Shown here: positions 21,408-32,005 of the stretch, piece after piece
How the letters are laid out: every line of letters begins with the position of its first letter
How positions within the stretch are numbered: position 1 is the stretch's first letter
From: Dendrobium chrysotoxum
Lineage: Eukaryota > Streptophyta > Magnoliopsida > Asparagales > Orchidaceae
Assembly: GCA_019925795.1 (NCBI GenBank)
Contig: CM034310.1
Location: forward strand, 9,152,869 to 9,216,868
DNA length: 64,000 bases
Direction: 5' to 3'
Made by a program: the position numbers and the translations under genes
The notes under the pieces: generated by a model
Told to the model about the DNA's origin: nothing
What the model saw: only the letters and a program-made list of their open reading frames with translations
The model's database searches: none

Positions 21408-23893
21408 ATGTGGTACCTAAACAGCGGATGCTCAAGGCATATGACTGGAGATGCTAATCAATTCATTTCATTGGAGGCTAGGGATGGAAGAAAGGTCACT
21501 CTTAGAGACAACACCACCAGAAAAGTGGTGGGCGCAGGTATAATCGAAAACTCCAAGAACCTTTTAATTGAAAATATTTTTCTTGTAGATGGACTGAAAC
21601 ACAACTTGCTCAGCATCAGTCAACTTTGTGACAAAGGGTTCAACATAAAGTTTCTAGCAAACACTTGCATTATCAGATTAAATAATAATACTATTTTATA
21701 GGGCAAGAGGATCAATAATATTTATATGCTTGATTTAAATAATATTGAGTGTGATGCATCATTTTACTTGAAAACTGTTAGTGATGAGTCTTGGCTGTGG
21801 CATAGGAGGTTATATCATGCCAGCATGAAAACCCTTAGACACGTAACCCAAAAGGACTTAGTTAGTGGTGTCCCCAAGCTTAAGTTTACTAAGGACCACC
21901 TGTGTGATGCCTGTTAACTAGGGAAGCAAGTCTAATCCTTTTTCCACTCTATTAAGGATATCAGCACCTCTAGACATTTAGAAGCCCTTCACATGGATCT
22001 CTTTGGACCTACTAGCACTGCCAGCTTAGGAGAAAAGTCTACGGATTTGTGATTTTCGATGACTACTCGAGGTTCACTTGGATTAGATTTATGTCACACA
22101 AAGCTGAGTCATTTAATGAATTTAAATCTTTCTCCACTTGGATTAAGAAGAAGTTAGGTTATGAGATCTTTACCATCCATAGTGATTATGATGGAGAGTT
22201 TGAAAATGTGAGATTTGGAACTTTTTATGAGGAGTAAGGGATTAGCCATAATTTTTTCAGCACCTAAGACCCCTCAGCAAAATGGGGCAGCTGAACGGAA
22301 GAACAGGACCTTAGTGGAAGCCGCTAGAACCAAGCTTATTGAGTATTCACTTCCAAAATACTTTTGGGTAGAAGCAATGAACACAGCCTGTTATGTATTG
22401 AATAGGAAGAATGTTAGATCCAAACTAGATAAGACACCTTATGAGATTATTAAGGGTAGAACTCCAAACCTGTCTCACCTCCTTGTCTTTGGCTGTAAGG
22501 TCTTCATTCTTAATAATGGGAAATTATCCTTAGAAAAATTTGGCCCAAAATCTGATGAAGGAGTGTTCTTAGGATATTCAAGTATGGGGAAATCATTTAG
22601 AGTGTTTAACAAGAGGACTTTGGTGGTGGAGGAGATTAATCAAATAGTATTTGATGAATCTGATCCTAAGAATTCTAGAGCTAATGAAAAAGATGAATTA
22701 GGAGAGATTACCTAAGAAGTAGAATCTACAAATCTGGAGAAAAGGGTAGAGCCTCAAAACCTTGATGTAGTAGGAGAGATTACCCAAGGAGTAGAAAAAT
22801 ATAAATTTAGAGGAAAGGGTAGAACCTCAAAATATTTTGCCTAGAGATTGGAGATATTCTTCAAGTCATCCTAAAGAACTAATCTTAGGAGACCCCTCTG
22901 AAGGTGTTAAATTTAGGCATGGACCTAGAAAGGAAGTAAACTATTATGCCTTTATCTAAATGACTGAACCCACCAACATCAATCAAGCAATTTTTAATAA
23001 ATTTTGGATCTTAGCTATGCAAGAAGAACTTAACCAATTTGTGAGGAATGATGTTTGGGAGTTAATAGAAAGACCAAAGAATTAAAGTATAGTAGGAATC
23101 AAATGGGTCTTTAAGAATAAAAGGAATGATTTTGGTGTGGTGGTTAGGAATAAGGAAAGATTAATTGCTAAGGGGTACAACCAAATAGAAGGGATTGCTT
23201 TTGAGGAGACTTTTGCCCTTGTAGCTAGATTGAAATCCATTAGAGTGCTACTAGCCTTTGCCTATTATAAGGAATTTAAGCTTTTTCAAATAAATGTCAA
23301 AAGTGCCTTTTTAAATAGGGTAATAAAAGAAGATGTATTTGTAGAGCAACCTCCAGGTTTCAAGAGTTTCCAATATCTAAATCATGTTTACAAATTAAAA
23401 AAGACCTTATATTGATTGAAACAGGCACCCAGAGCTTGATATGAAAGGCTTAACGCATTCCTATTAGAAAGAGAGTTTGTTAACAGGAGCGTAGACACCA
23501 CCCTTTTTCTAAGGAAAGTAGGTAATGATTTACTCATTGTCCATATCTATATTGATGATATACTTTTTAGATCTTCTGATAAATATTTATGTGATAAATT
23601 TTTTAAGATAATAAGTAAAGAGTTTGAGATGAGTATGATGGGAGAATTGTCTTACTTTTTAGGATTTAGCATAAGGCAAATGGATGATGGAACCTTTCTT
23701 AATCAATCAAAATACACTAAGGATATCTTGAAGAAATATGAAATGGACAAAGCCAAGCCAATTAACACCCTCATGAGTTCCAGTGTTCAGTTAGATAAGG
23801 ATTCAAATGAAAAATCTATTGATTAGAAGAAGTACAGAGGAATAATTAGATCACTTCTTTACCTAACTGCTAGTAGACCTGATATCATGTTTA
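21408..23893 (+). pseudogene. Copia Pol of copy B, 5' part
   Basis: Starts MWYLNSGCSRHMTGD: the protease active-site Asp of DSG is Asn here. Next come the pre-integrase zinc region (SWLWHRRLYHASM, LCDAC), the integrase core (MDLFGP, DDYSRFTWIRFMSHKAES, HSDYDGEFEN, then PQQNGAAERKNRTLVEAA) and the RT (VFVEQPPGFKSF, a YIDD box near 23551, GELSYFLGFSIRQ, INTLMSSS). Stops at about 21699, 21916 and 22235 and several shifts break it. It is cut at 23893 by copy A and resumes at 33708. Confidence 0.9.
23889..23893. repeat. Left target-site duplication of copy A
   Basis: GTTTA before the LTR start, repeated at 33703-33707. Removing copy A and one GTTTA rejoins the Pol sequence of copy B. Confidence 0.95.
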
Positions 23894-25613
23894 TGAAAGT
23901 TCGAAAGGGATGTTAAGCCCTAGTGAACTAGTCCTGAGGCTATCCAAGAGGGGGGGTGAATTGGTTATTTAAAAATTTCACGATAACTACAAAAATCTTT
24001 TCAATACTTAGCAGCGGAAACAAGTAAATAATAACGAAAAGATCAACCAACGATATTCACCCAAGCAGTTTATATTGAAAAGTAAAATGCAAAACTGAAT
24101 CAGAAAAGCAAACCAGATTTTATAGTGGTTCGGTCAACTTGACCTACGTCCACTCCCCGGAGCCTCCCCTCCGGGTATTGCACTAAACGAAAGTGACTCT
24201 CCTTTTGCTCCCACAGCAAGGCGGAGAAGCCTGTACAAAACACCTCCTTTTCACCACACGGTGAGGCAGAGAACCTGACCTCCTTTCGCTTCCTCCTGAA
24301 GCAGGCAGAGAACCTTCGAACTCCTTTTGCTTCCACCTGAAGCGGGCAGAGAACCCACGAACTCCTTTCGCTTCCTCCTGAAGCGGGCAGAGAACCCGGA
24401 TCTTCTTGCGAACGATCCTCCCACGAAGAACACTGACTAAACGACAGACGACGAGCGGAGAAGACGACTCTGATCCGTGCTTGGAGCAACCTTAGTGAAT
24501 CCCTCACTAACTCCCCCTCACAAGATCTCTTCTCTCTCTCCCAACTCTCTCTCTCTCTCTAGGATTTCTCAGGTAAGGAAGGCAGCAAAAGATTTTTCCA
24601 AAAATTGGAAAAAGTTCTTTTAAAGGAGGGCTTAAAATTTGCCCTAAATCTCAACTAGTCGGCCAAGATCGTCCAGGACGATCGGTAGATCGTCCAGGAC
24701 GATCGGTAGATCGTCCTGTACGATCAGTTCAAATTCAGCTGTTTCAGCCTGGACGATCTAGCTCTTCTGGATGATCAGTAGAAAAAGTTATTCATATCGT
24801 CCCGTACGATCCTGCGATCGTCCGGGACGATTAGTTCAAATTGAAGGAAATCGTCCAGAAGACAGTTCGGGTCGTCCAGAGAAATCTTTGCTGGACGACC
24901 AAAAAATGGCTTGATCGTCCCGGACGATAGGGTAATCGTCCGGTACGATTAGTTCAAAAAGGCCCCAAATCGTCCTGTACATAGTTCTGGACGTACAGCT
25001 GAAATGCACAAGACGATCACGATCGTCCGGGACGATCCTGCGATCGTCCAGGACGAGGTGATCGTATCAATTAAACATTAATTGCTTTCCTTAATTACCA
25101 GACTAATTTAGGCATGATTGTAGTGAATCGTCCAGGACGATACACGTATCGTCCGGGACGATCAGACCAAAATACTTAAAATAAAACTTGCCTAACTTAA
25201 TCTGGCGGCTGGGAATTTCTGATTTGAGAATATCGTCCCGTACGATCCAAAGATCGTCCAGGACGATCTACTTAATCAGACCTTCTTAACTTAGTCGCCC
25301 TAATTAGGGTTTCTGTTTTAACTGGATCGTCCAGGACGATGAAACTATCGTCTAGGACGATCTGAACAAAAATTGAACAGAAACTCTAACTCACTCAATC
25401 TCTCCCCCTGAGTGTGTGTGTGCAAGGTTACTTAGCTAGGGGATCAGTTACATTACAATTGACTCAATAAAAGGAAAAATCATACATTTGACACAATTGG
25501 ACCCGATCTTGAGTTGGCTTGAGTGGCTCGCGATCTTTTGTGCCTGAAACAGATTAGCCAAGCAAAAACACACTGGAAACATGTTTGTCATCATCAAAAC
25601 CAGATTTGCAACA
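23894..25613 (-). repeat. 3' LTR of copia copy A
   Basis: 1720 bp, TG...CA ends. On the plus strand it starts TGAAAGTTCGAAAGGG and ends CCAGATTTGCAACA. It holds about 38-bp tandem units of the type GGCAGAGAACC-CTCCTTTCGCTTCCTCC (24262-24398) in the likely R/U5 part and the palindrome array 24668-25361 in U3. A tract CTCCCCCTGAGTG near 25402 is a third polypurine-like motif inside the LTR. Confidence 0.95.
24668..25361 (-). repeat. Palindrome array in U3, copy A 3' LTR
   Basis: Fifteen well-preserved 15-bp palindromes start at 24668, 24689, 24710, 24796, 24817, 24914, 24935, 25022, 25043, 25127, 25148, 25232, 25253, 25326 and 25347. They form one triplet and six pairs. Starts within a set are always 21 bp apart, with unrelated 6-base spacers (CGGTAG, CCTGCG, AGGGTA, ACACGT, CCAAAG, GAAACT). 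Consensus ATCGTCC-N-GGACGAT, with TAC for GAC in some right arms. Several sets are followed by YAGTTCAAA. The outer CpG of each arm is intact in all 30 arms here. Confidence 0.95.
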
Positions 25614-25630
25614 ATCTCCCCCTTTTTGAT
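25614..25630 (-). other. Polypurine tract of copy A
   Basis: ATCAAAAAGGGGGAGAT in element sense, directly beside the 3' LTR. A second tract, GATGTCAAAAGGGGGAG, lies at 25781-25797. Confidence 0.9.
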
Positions 25631-26213
25631 GATGGCAAACATTTGTAAAGTAGTCTGACAGTAAAAGTAAACTAGGAGATCAAACAAACAAACTTTTTTT
25701 TTTTTTAAATTTTCATTTAACAGCTAAAACAATACAGGAAACATGACTCGGAAAATAGAAACAGACACGACTACAACTGACTCCCCCTTTTGACATCACA
25801 AAAAGGAGGAGCGAAAAACATAACACGATAAAAAAACATAAAATAAAACATAAATAGAATAAACTACAAAATAGGAAAATCAGAATTTTTCCTTGATTTT
25901 AGATTCAAAAACCAATGACAGGACAATTGACAGCGCTGAAATCCAAAAAAGGTTGGAAATAATCAACTTTCGTAACTCCGACCCCGGGCACCTTATCGAT
26001 GCAAACCTCTTTCAACACAAAAATCCGATTCAGAATAAAGGGCATTAGATTTGAAAAGAAATCCTTTCAAGCCTCGTTCCAGAAAAATATCTGATATAAT
26101 AGTGTTACAAAGTAAAAAATCAGAAATCAGGATTTTCAAGACTCAAGCTTTTGAAAATATTAAGTGGCGCACAGATTTTTCTAAAACATTTAATAATCTG
26201 AAAGGAAAGAAAG
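25631..26213 (-). other. Non-coding spacer of copy A, ORF3 missing
   Basis: No gene is seen. The flanks of this stretch match the flanks of the ORF3 module in C and D: the second polypurine tract on one side, and on the other CCAAAAAAGGTTGG (about 25944), which corresponds to the sequence near 37965 in C. The palindrome array, TATA box and ORF3 between them are absent. Confidence 0.6.
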
Positions 26214-26385
26214 CTTGTGTTGGGCTCATTTTGTGCCTTTTTTTTTCAAATTGGTTGGCGCTTTGCGCATCTTTTGATTTTTGATACACTTTGTGTATCC
26301 AATTTGGCAATTTCGCATCTTTTCAGTTTTGGGCTCATTTTATTCCTCTTTTTCAAATTATCTGGCGCACTGCGCATCTTTTATA
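26214..26385 (-). repeat. Hairpin repeat block, copy A
   Basis: In element sense the modules include GCGCA-G-TGCGC, GATACAC-AAA-GTGTATC (26283-26299), GCGC-AAA-GCGC, and two AAAATGAGCCCAA units. It lies about 700 bp downstream of the Pol stop. Confidence 0.65.
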
Positions 26386-27083
26386 AGCTTTCTTCTTTTC
26401 ATAATCATTAAAGAGTCTCAGCTGTGAGATTATCTTCCAGACATAGGAGATGACTCTCCGCAGTAAGGAAGAACGATTCACAAAACAAAATCCATACAAC
26501 ATATGATAAATGCAGTCACTTGGTTTAGAAAATCAAACTAATGACTCAAGACTTTGAAAAACACTATTGATATGAGGCAGATTACTGTAGGAAGATAAAA
26601 TAATCTCTATTTCAAAAACTAACATTTTAATTTTGAAAAGGATTTTTATTCAAAAGAAACTACACACCAGTAAAGGAGTTAGAGGAAGAGAAACAATTAT
26701 CAATATTTCTTCCCTTTAACAGATTCAGCGAAGTCAATCACTGCTTATCAGCTTCCAAACCAAAACAAGGTAAAAACTCCCAGTCAAAAATTCAGATCAC
26801 CAGAAGTAGTGAGCGGTGATCAGATCTTGAAAAGCATAAAACAGTAAGTGCAAGATATGAACCCGTAAATAAATAAAAACAGGTAGAAAATCATAGCAAA
26901 GTAAATACTCAAATCAAACTAACAAAAAAGGGTAACACAGAAATCAGCAGAAGAAATAAAATCAACTGAAAGCAAATAATCAAACCAAAACTAACTAACA
27001 AAAATTAGAAATCAGAATACAAAAACTAACTAACCGAAATCAGAATACCAATCATAACAATCATAAATCAACAGTCATCAGAA

Positions 27084-30000
27084 TCAAGCATTTATATCAA
27101 TCACTCCTAATCTGGTTCTCAAAATGCTGAATGAGTCAAAGGCCAGTGGTTTAGTGAATATGTCAGCCAGCTGATTTTCAGTTGCTACGTGGTGTAGCTC
27201 AATGTCCCCTTTTGTAACATGGTCCCTAATGAAGTGATGCCTAATGTCAATGTGTTTGGTCCTAGAATGTTGGATTGGATTCTTAGAGATACAGATGGCA
27301 CTAGTATTATCACACAGAACAGACATTGTGCCAACAGGTACTCCTAAATCCAAGACTTGCTGCTTCAACCAAAAAACTTGGGCCACACTACTCCCTAAGG
27401 CAATGTACTCAGCTTCAGCAGTGGAAAGTGCAACTGAGTTCTGTTTTCTACTGGACCAGGAGACTAACGACTGTCCTATGAATTGACAAGTCCCAGAGGT
27501 ACTCTTCCTATCCACCCTACACCACACAAAGTCAGAGTCAGAATATCCAATCATCTCAAAAGAGGTGATGTGCCTAGGGTACCAAATTCCTAGGTTTGGG
27601 GTCCCTAAAAGATATCTAAGAATTCTCTTAACAGCAGTCAGGTGGGACTCTTTAGGATCAGCCTGAAACCTAGCACAAAGACAGACACTAAACATGATAT
27701 CAGGTCGGCTAGCAGTCAGGTAAAGCAGTGAACCTATTATCCCTCTATACTTCTTCTGATCAACAGATTTTCCATTTGAATCCTTATCTAACTAAACTGA
27801 GGAGGGCATGGGAGTATTGATTGGCTTGGCTTTGTCCATTTCATATTTCTTCAAAATGTCCTTAGTGTATTTTGATTGATTGAGAAAGGTTCCATCATCC
27901 GTTTGCCTTATGCTAAACCCCAAAAAGTAGGATAATTCTCCCATCATACTCATCTCAAACTCTTTACTCATTATTTTAGAAAACTCTTCACATAAGTATT
28001 TATCAGAAGATCTAAAAATTATATCATCAACATAGATCTGGACAATGAGTAAGTCATCTCCTAATCTCCTCAGAAAAAGGGTGGTGTCTACGCTCCCCTT
28101 AACAAATTCTCTTTCTAACAGGAATGTGCTAAGCCTCTCATACCAAGCTCTGGGTGCCTGTTTCAATCCATATAAGGCCTTTTTTAATTTATAGACATGA
28201 CTTAGATATTGGGAACTCTCAAAACCTGGGGGTTATTCTACAAAAATATCTTCTTTAATTACCCCATTTAAAAAGGCACTCTTGACATCCATTTGAAACA
28301 GCTTAAATCCTTTGTAACAGGAAAAAGATAGTAGCACTCTAATGGCTTCCAATCTAGCTACTGGGGCAAAAGTTTCCTCAAAATCTATCCCTTCTATCTG
28401 ATTATACCCCTTAGCCACCAATCTTGCCTTATTTCTCACCACCACACCAGAATCATTCATCTTATTCTTAAAGACCCACTTGGTTCCCACAATACTTTGG
28501 TTTCTAGGTCTTTCTACTAACTCCCAAATATCATTCCTTACAAATTGATTCAATTCTTCCTGCATAGCTAAAATCCAAAACTCATCCGACAAGGCTTGAT
28601 TGATGTTGGTGGGTTCAGTCATTGAGATAAAGGTAGAATGGTTTACTTCCTTCCTAAGTCCATGCCTAGTCCTAACACCTTCAGAAGGGTCTCCTAAGAT
28701 CAGTTCTTTAGGATGACTCGAAGAATATCTCCAATCTCTAGGCAATGTGGTTTGAGGTTCTACCCTTTCCTCCAAATTTGTATTTCCAACTCCTTGGGTA
28801 ACCTCAACAATCTCTTCATCTTCTACTTCAGATCTAGACTCCTTAGGGTCAGATTCATCAAACACTACATGGGTTGTTTCTTCCACCACCAAAGTCCTCC
28901 TATTGAACACCCTAAAGGATTTCTCCACACTTGAATATCCTAAGAACACTCCTTCATCAGTCAAATTTTCCTAAGGGTGACTTCCCGTTGTTCAGAATGA
29001 AAACCTTGCAGCCAAAGACATGGAGGTGGGACAGATTTGGTGTTCTACCCTTAATGATCTCATAAGGTGTCTTGTTCAGTTTGACTCTCACATTCACCCT
29101 ATTCAGCACATAACAGGCAGTGTTCACCGCTTCAGCCCAAAAGTATTTTGGAAGTGAATACTCGGCAAGCATGGCTCTAGCGGCTTCCACTAAGGTCCTA
29201 TTCTTCCTTTCAGCTACCCCGTTCTGCTGAGGGGTCCTAGGAGCTGAAAAATTGTGACTAATCCCATGATCCTCACAAAAACTTCTAAATCTTTCATTTT
29301 CAAACTCCCCTCCGTGATCACTATGGATGGTAATAATCTCACATCCTAACTTCTTCTGAATCCAAGTAGAGAAAGATCTAAACTCATCAAATGACTCAGA
29401 TTTGTGTGACAAAAACTTAACCCAAGTGAACCTTGAATAATCATCAACAATCACAAAACCATAGACTCTCTCCCCTAAGCTGGCAGTGCTAATGGGTCCA
29501 AAGAGGTCCATATGAAGAACTTCTAAAGGTCTAGAGGTGCTAATGTCGTTAACTGAGTGAAAAGAGGACTGGACTTGCTTCCCCAACTGACAGGCATCAC
29601 ATAGGTGATCCTTAGTGAACTTAAGCTTGGGCACACCTCTAACTAAGTCCTTTTGGGTGACTCTCCTAAGGGTTTTCATACTGGCATGACACAATCTCCT
29701 ATGCCATAACCAAGACTCATCAGCAACAGTTTTTAAGCAAATTGAATTATCAGATTTAATGCTACTTACATCCAGCTTGTAGACGTTGTTGATCCTTTGC
29801 CCCTGCAAAACAACTTCATTATTTAAGCTTAAAATGCAGCCAGTGGGCAGGAATTTGAAGCTGTATCCCTTGTCGCAGAGTTGACTAATGCTCAGCAAGT
29901 TGTGTTTTAGTCCATCTACAAGCAAAACATTATCAATCACAAAATTATTTGAATCACCAATCATACCTGTGCCTACCACCTTCCTGGTGGTGTTATCTCC

Positions 30001-30096
30001 AAGTGTAACCTTGCCTCCAGCTCTGGCCTCCAGCGAAATGAACTGATTTGCATCTCCAGTCATATGTCTAGAACATCCGCTGTCCAGGTACCACAT
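27084..30096 (-). pseudogene. Copia Pol of copy A
   Basis: Starts at the ATG 30096 (MWYLDSGCSRHMTGD, protease with DSG). Order: protease, pre-integrase zinc region (WLWHRRLCHASM, LCDACQLGK), integrase with the DDE residues in MDLFGP, HSDHGGEFEN and PQQNGVAERKNR, RT (GTKWVFKNK, RLVAKGYNQIEGIDFEETFAPVARLEAIR, QMDVKSAFLNG, YVDD box near 28040), and RNase H (STSGTCQFIG, ALSTAEAEYIAL, KHIDIRHHFIRD, LADIFTKPL), with a stop at 27084-27086. About 1000 codons, the usual copia Pol size from the protease on. An 8-bp deletion near 28960 and nonsense codons at 28233 and 27792 (both where copies B or C have Gln) disable it. Confidence 0.95.
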
Positions 30097-30137
30097 GCTC
30101 TCACGAGGTCTTGAATGAGAGCACACCTACATAATCA

Positions 30138-31949
30138 TCAAATGTTAGTCTTAGGAACCCAAACAGGTTTGGGTTCCTTCTTATGAAAAGAAGAATGCGA
30201 TGCATGCGTGCTGTGCTGTGAAACAGGCAGTTTGGGTCTCCACACCCAATGTGTACTACGGTGAACAGTACAAGTGTGTGATATGTGGCCTAACATGCCA
30301 CATGAAAAACATCTAACACCAGGAAAAGGATTAACTAAACGTCATGAGTGATAGTGCCTCTTCCTAGTAGTGTATGAAACATGCTTTGATGAACTTGCAA
30401 CAGAATTTTTAAAAGGTGGCGGTGCATAAAACTGTTCAAAAGTAGGCGGTGTTTTGTTCTTTTCACAAGCACTGATTTTTACTTCCAAAAACTCATTCTC
30501 TTTCTTTAAACTTGCAATTTCAAATTTTAAAGCGCCATTGTTACTTTCTACTTCACATGCCATTGTATCTAACTCTTTAAAAGCTTTTTCTAAATCAACA
30601 TGCGTGGTTTTCAAAGAATCATGCTCAGTAACTAAATCAGAATATTTTTTATTCAATTCATCAAACTCATCAAGCAGAGACATGTGATTGGAATCAAGTG
30701 TGGAATAATCTTTAACTACAGAATCATGCTCTTTTTGTAAAGTCAAATAATCTAATTTCAAACTAGCATGGGTTTTATTAAGCTTCCTATACGATGTATG
30801 AATCTTTTTAGAAACTTCAAATAACTGATCGTAAGTAAGCTCACATACCTCTTCCTGGTCCGACTGACCAGGGTGATCATCAGCCATCAGACACAAGTTT
30901 GTTTCCTCCTCTTCAGCTTCAGTCTCAGAAGAGTCGGATGCAGAGTCTGCCCAGAACGCCTTCTGAATCCGCTTCTTGTCCTTTCTGAACATTGGTTTCT
31001 CCTCACTCTTCTCCTTGCTTGGGTGAGCTTTAAGTGTTGGACAATCAGCCTTAATGTGTCCAGGCTTCCTGCATTCAAAACAAACCGATTCAGATGAACC
31101 CTTAAAGTTTTTATTGAACTTACCCTTGTTCCACTTCTGATAGTTCTTATGTTTCTTCCTTAGAAAGCTTTTGAATTGCCTTGAGATTAAGGCAACTTCA
31201 TCGCTATCAGACCCGGAAGTGCTAGCATCTGAATCTTTGGCCTTTAGTGCCACGGTCTTCTCTTTCTTGCGTTCACCTGCATCAAGTTGCCATTGGTTCA
31301 CCCCTTGCTCGTAAGCAATGAGTGATCCAAGTAAGCTGTCAATAGAATAAGTATTTAAATCTTTGGATTCAGTAATAGCAGTAATCTTAGCATCATAAGA
31401 AGCAGGCAAACATCTAAGAATCTTGTTCACTCTTTCGTAGTTGGTAAGTTCTCTACCTAAAGCATGCAAAGAGGTAACAATCTGAGTGAACCTTGTGTAC
31501 ATTTCTGAAATAGTCTCACTAGGTTTCATGCGAAAAAGTTCGTAATCATGTAACAAAATGTTTAACCTAGATTGTTTGACTTCAGTTGTACCTTCGTATG
31601 TTATACATAACCTATCCCAGATTTCCTTTCCCGTTGTACAAGTAGAAACACACATATAGTCTTCAGATTTCAAAGCACAAAAGAAACAGTTCAAACATTT
31701 TACATTCAACTATGCTAAATCACGATCATCAAACGTCCAATCAGCAAACGGCAATTCAGTTTTCACATTGTTAATCATTCGAAAAGGTGGTTCGTATCCG
31801 TCCTTAACTAACATCCACATGCGATAATCAATAGATTGCAGAAAAGTAGACATGCGTGTTTTCCAAAAATCAAAAGGAATATTGTCAAACAACGGTGGTC
31901 TAGTAATAGAATAACCTTTAGCAGTATTACGATTGTTACAATTAGCCAT
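30138..31949 (-). pseudogene. Copia Gag of copy A
   Basis: The ATG at 31949 (MANCNNRNTAKGYSITRPPL) starts a frame of about 604 codons ending at TGA 30138-30140. Domains: UBN2-type capsid region (MSTFLQSIDYRMWMLVKDGY to about residue 220), first CCHC knuckle CFECRKPGHIKADC (31041-31082), an acidic Ser/Glu segment, a long heptad-rich part with many Leu, Lys and Glu (about 30400-30840), then a second knuckle, CFSCGMLGHISHTC (30270-30311), and a basic tail ending VWVPKTNI. Nonsense codons at 31710 (Gln in copy B) and 30342 disable it. The Pol start lies 42 bp downstream in another frame. Confidence 0.95.
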
Positions 31950-31992
31950 TGGATCAAATTCAAAAGTTTTTAAACAGAAATTTTGAATCCCT

Positions 31993-32003
31993 CTCTGATA
32001 CCA
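31993..32003 (-). other. Primer-binding site of copy A
   Basis: TGGTATCAGAG in element sense, a full match to the initiator-Met tRNA 3' end complement, two bases from the LTR. Confidence 0.95.
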
Positions 32004-32005
32004 CT

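Noticed and set aside
24100..24507. 135-codon reading frame in copy A LTR, repeated at 32212-32619
   Set aside because: It runs over the 38-bp tandem units and is conserved only because the LTRs are near-identical; no domain, and copies B-D do not keep it.
24668..25361. CRISPR-like repeat array
   Set aside because: Units are palindromes with 6-base spacers inside a plant LTR; there are no unique 30-base spacers or cas genes.
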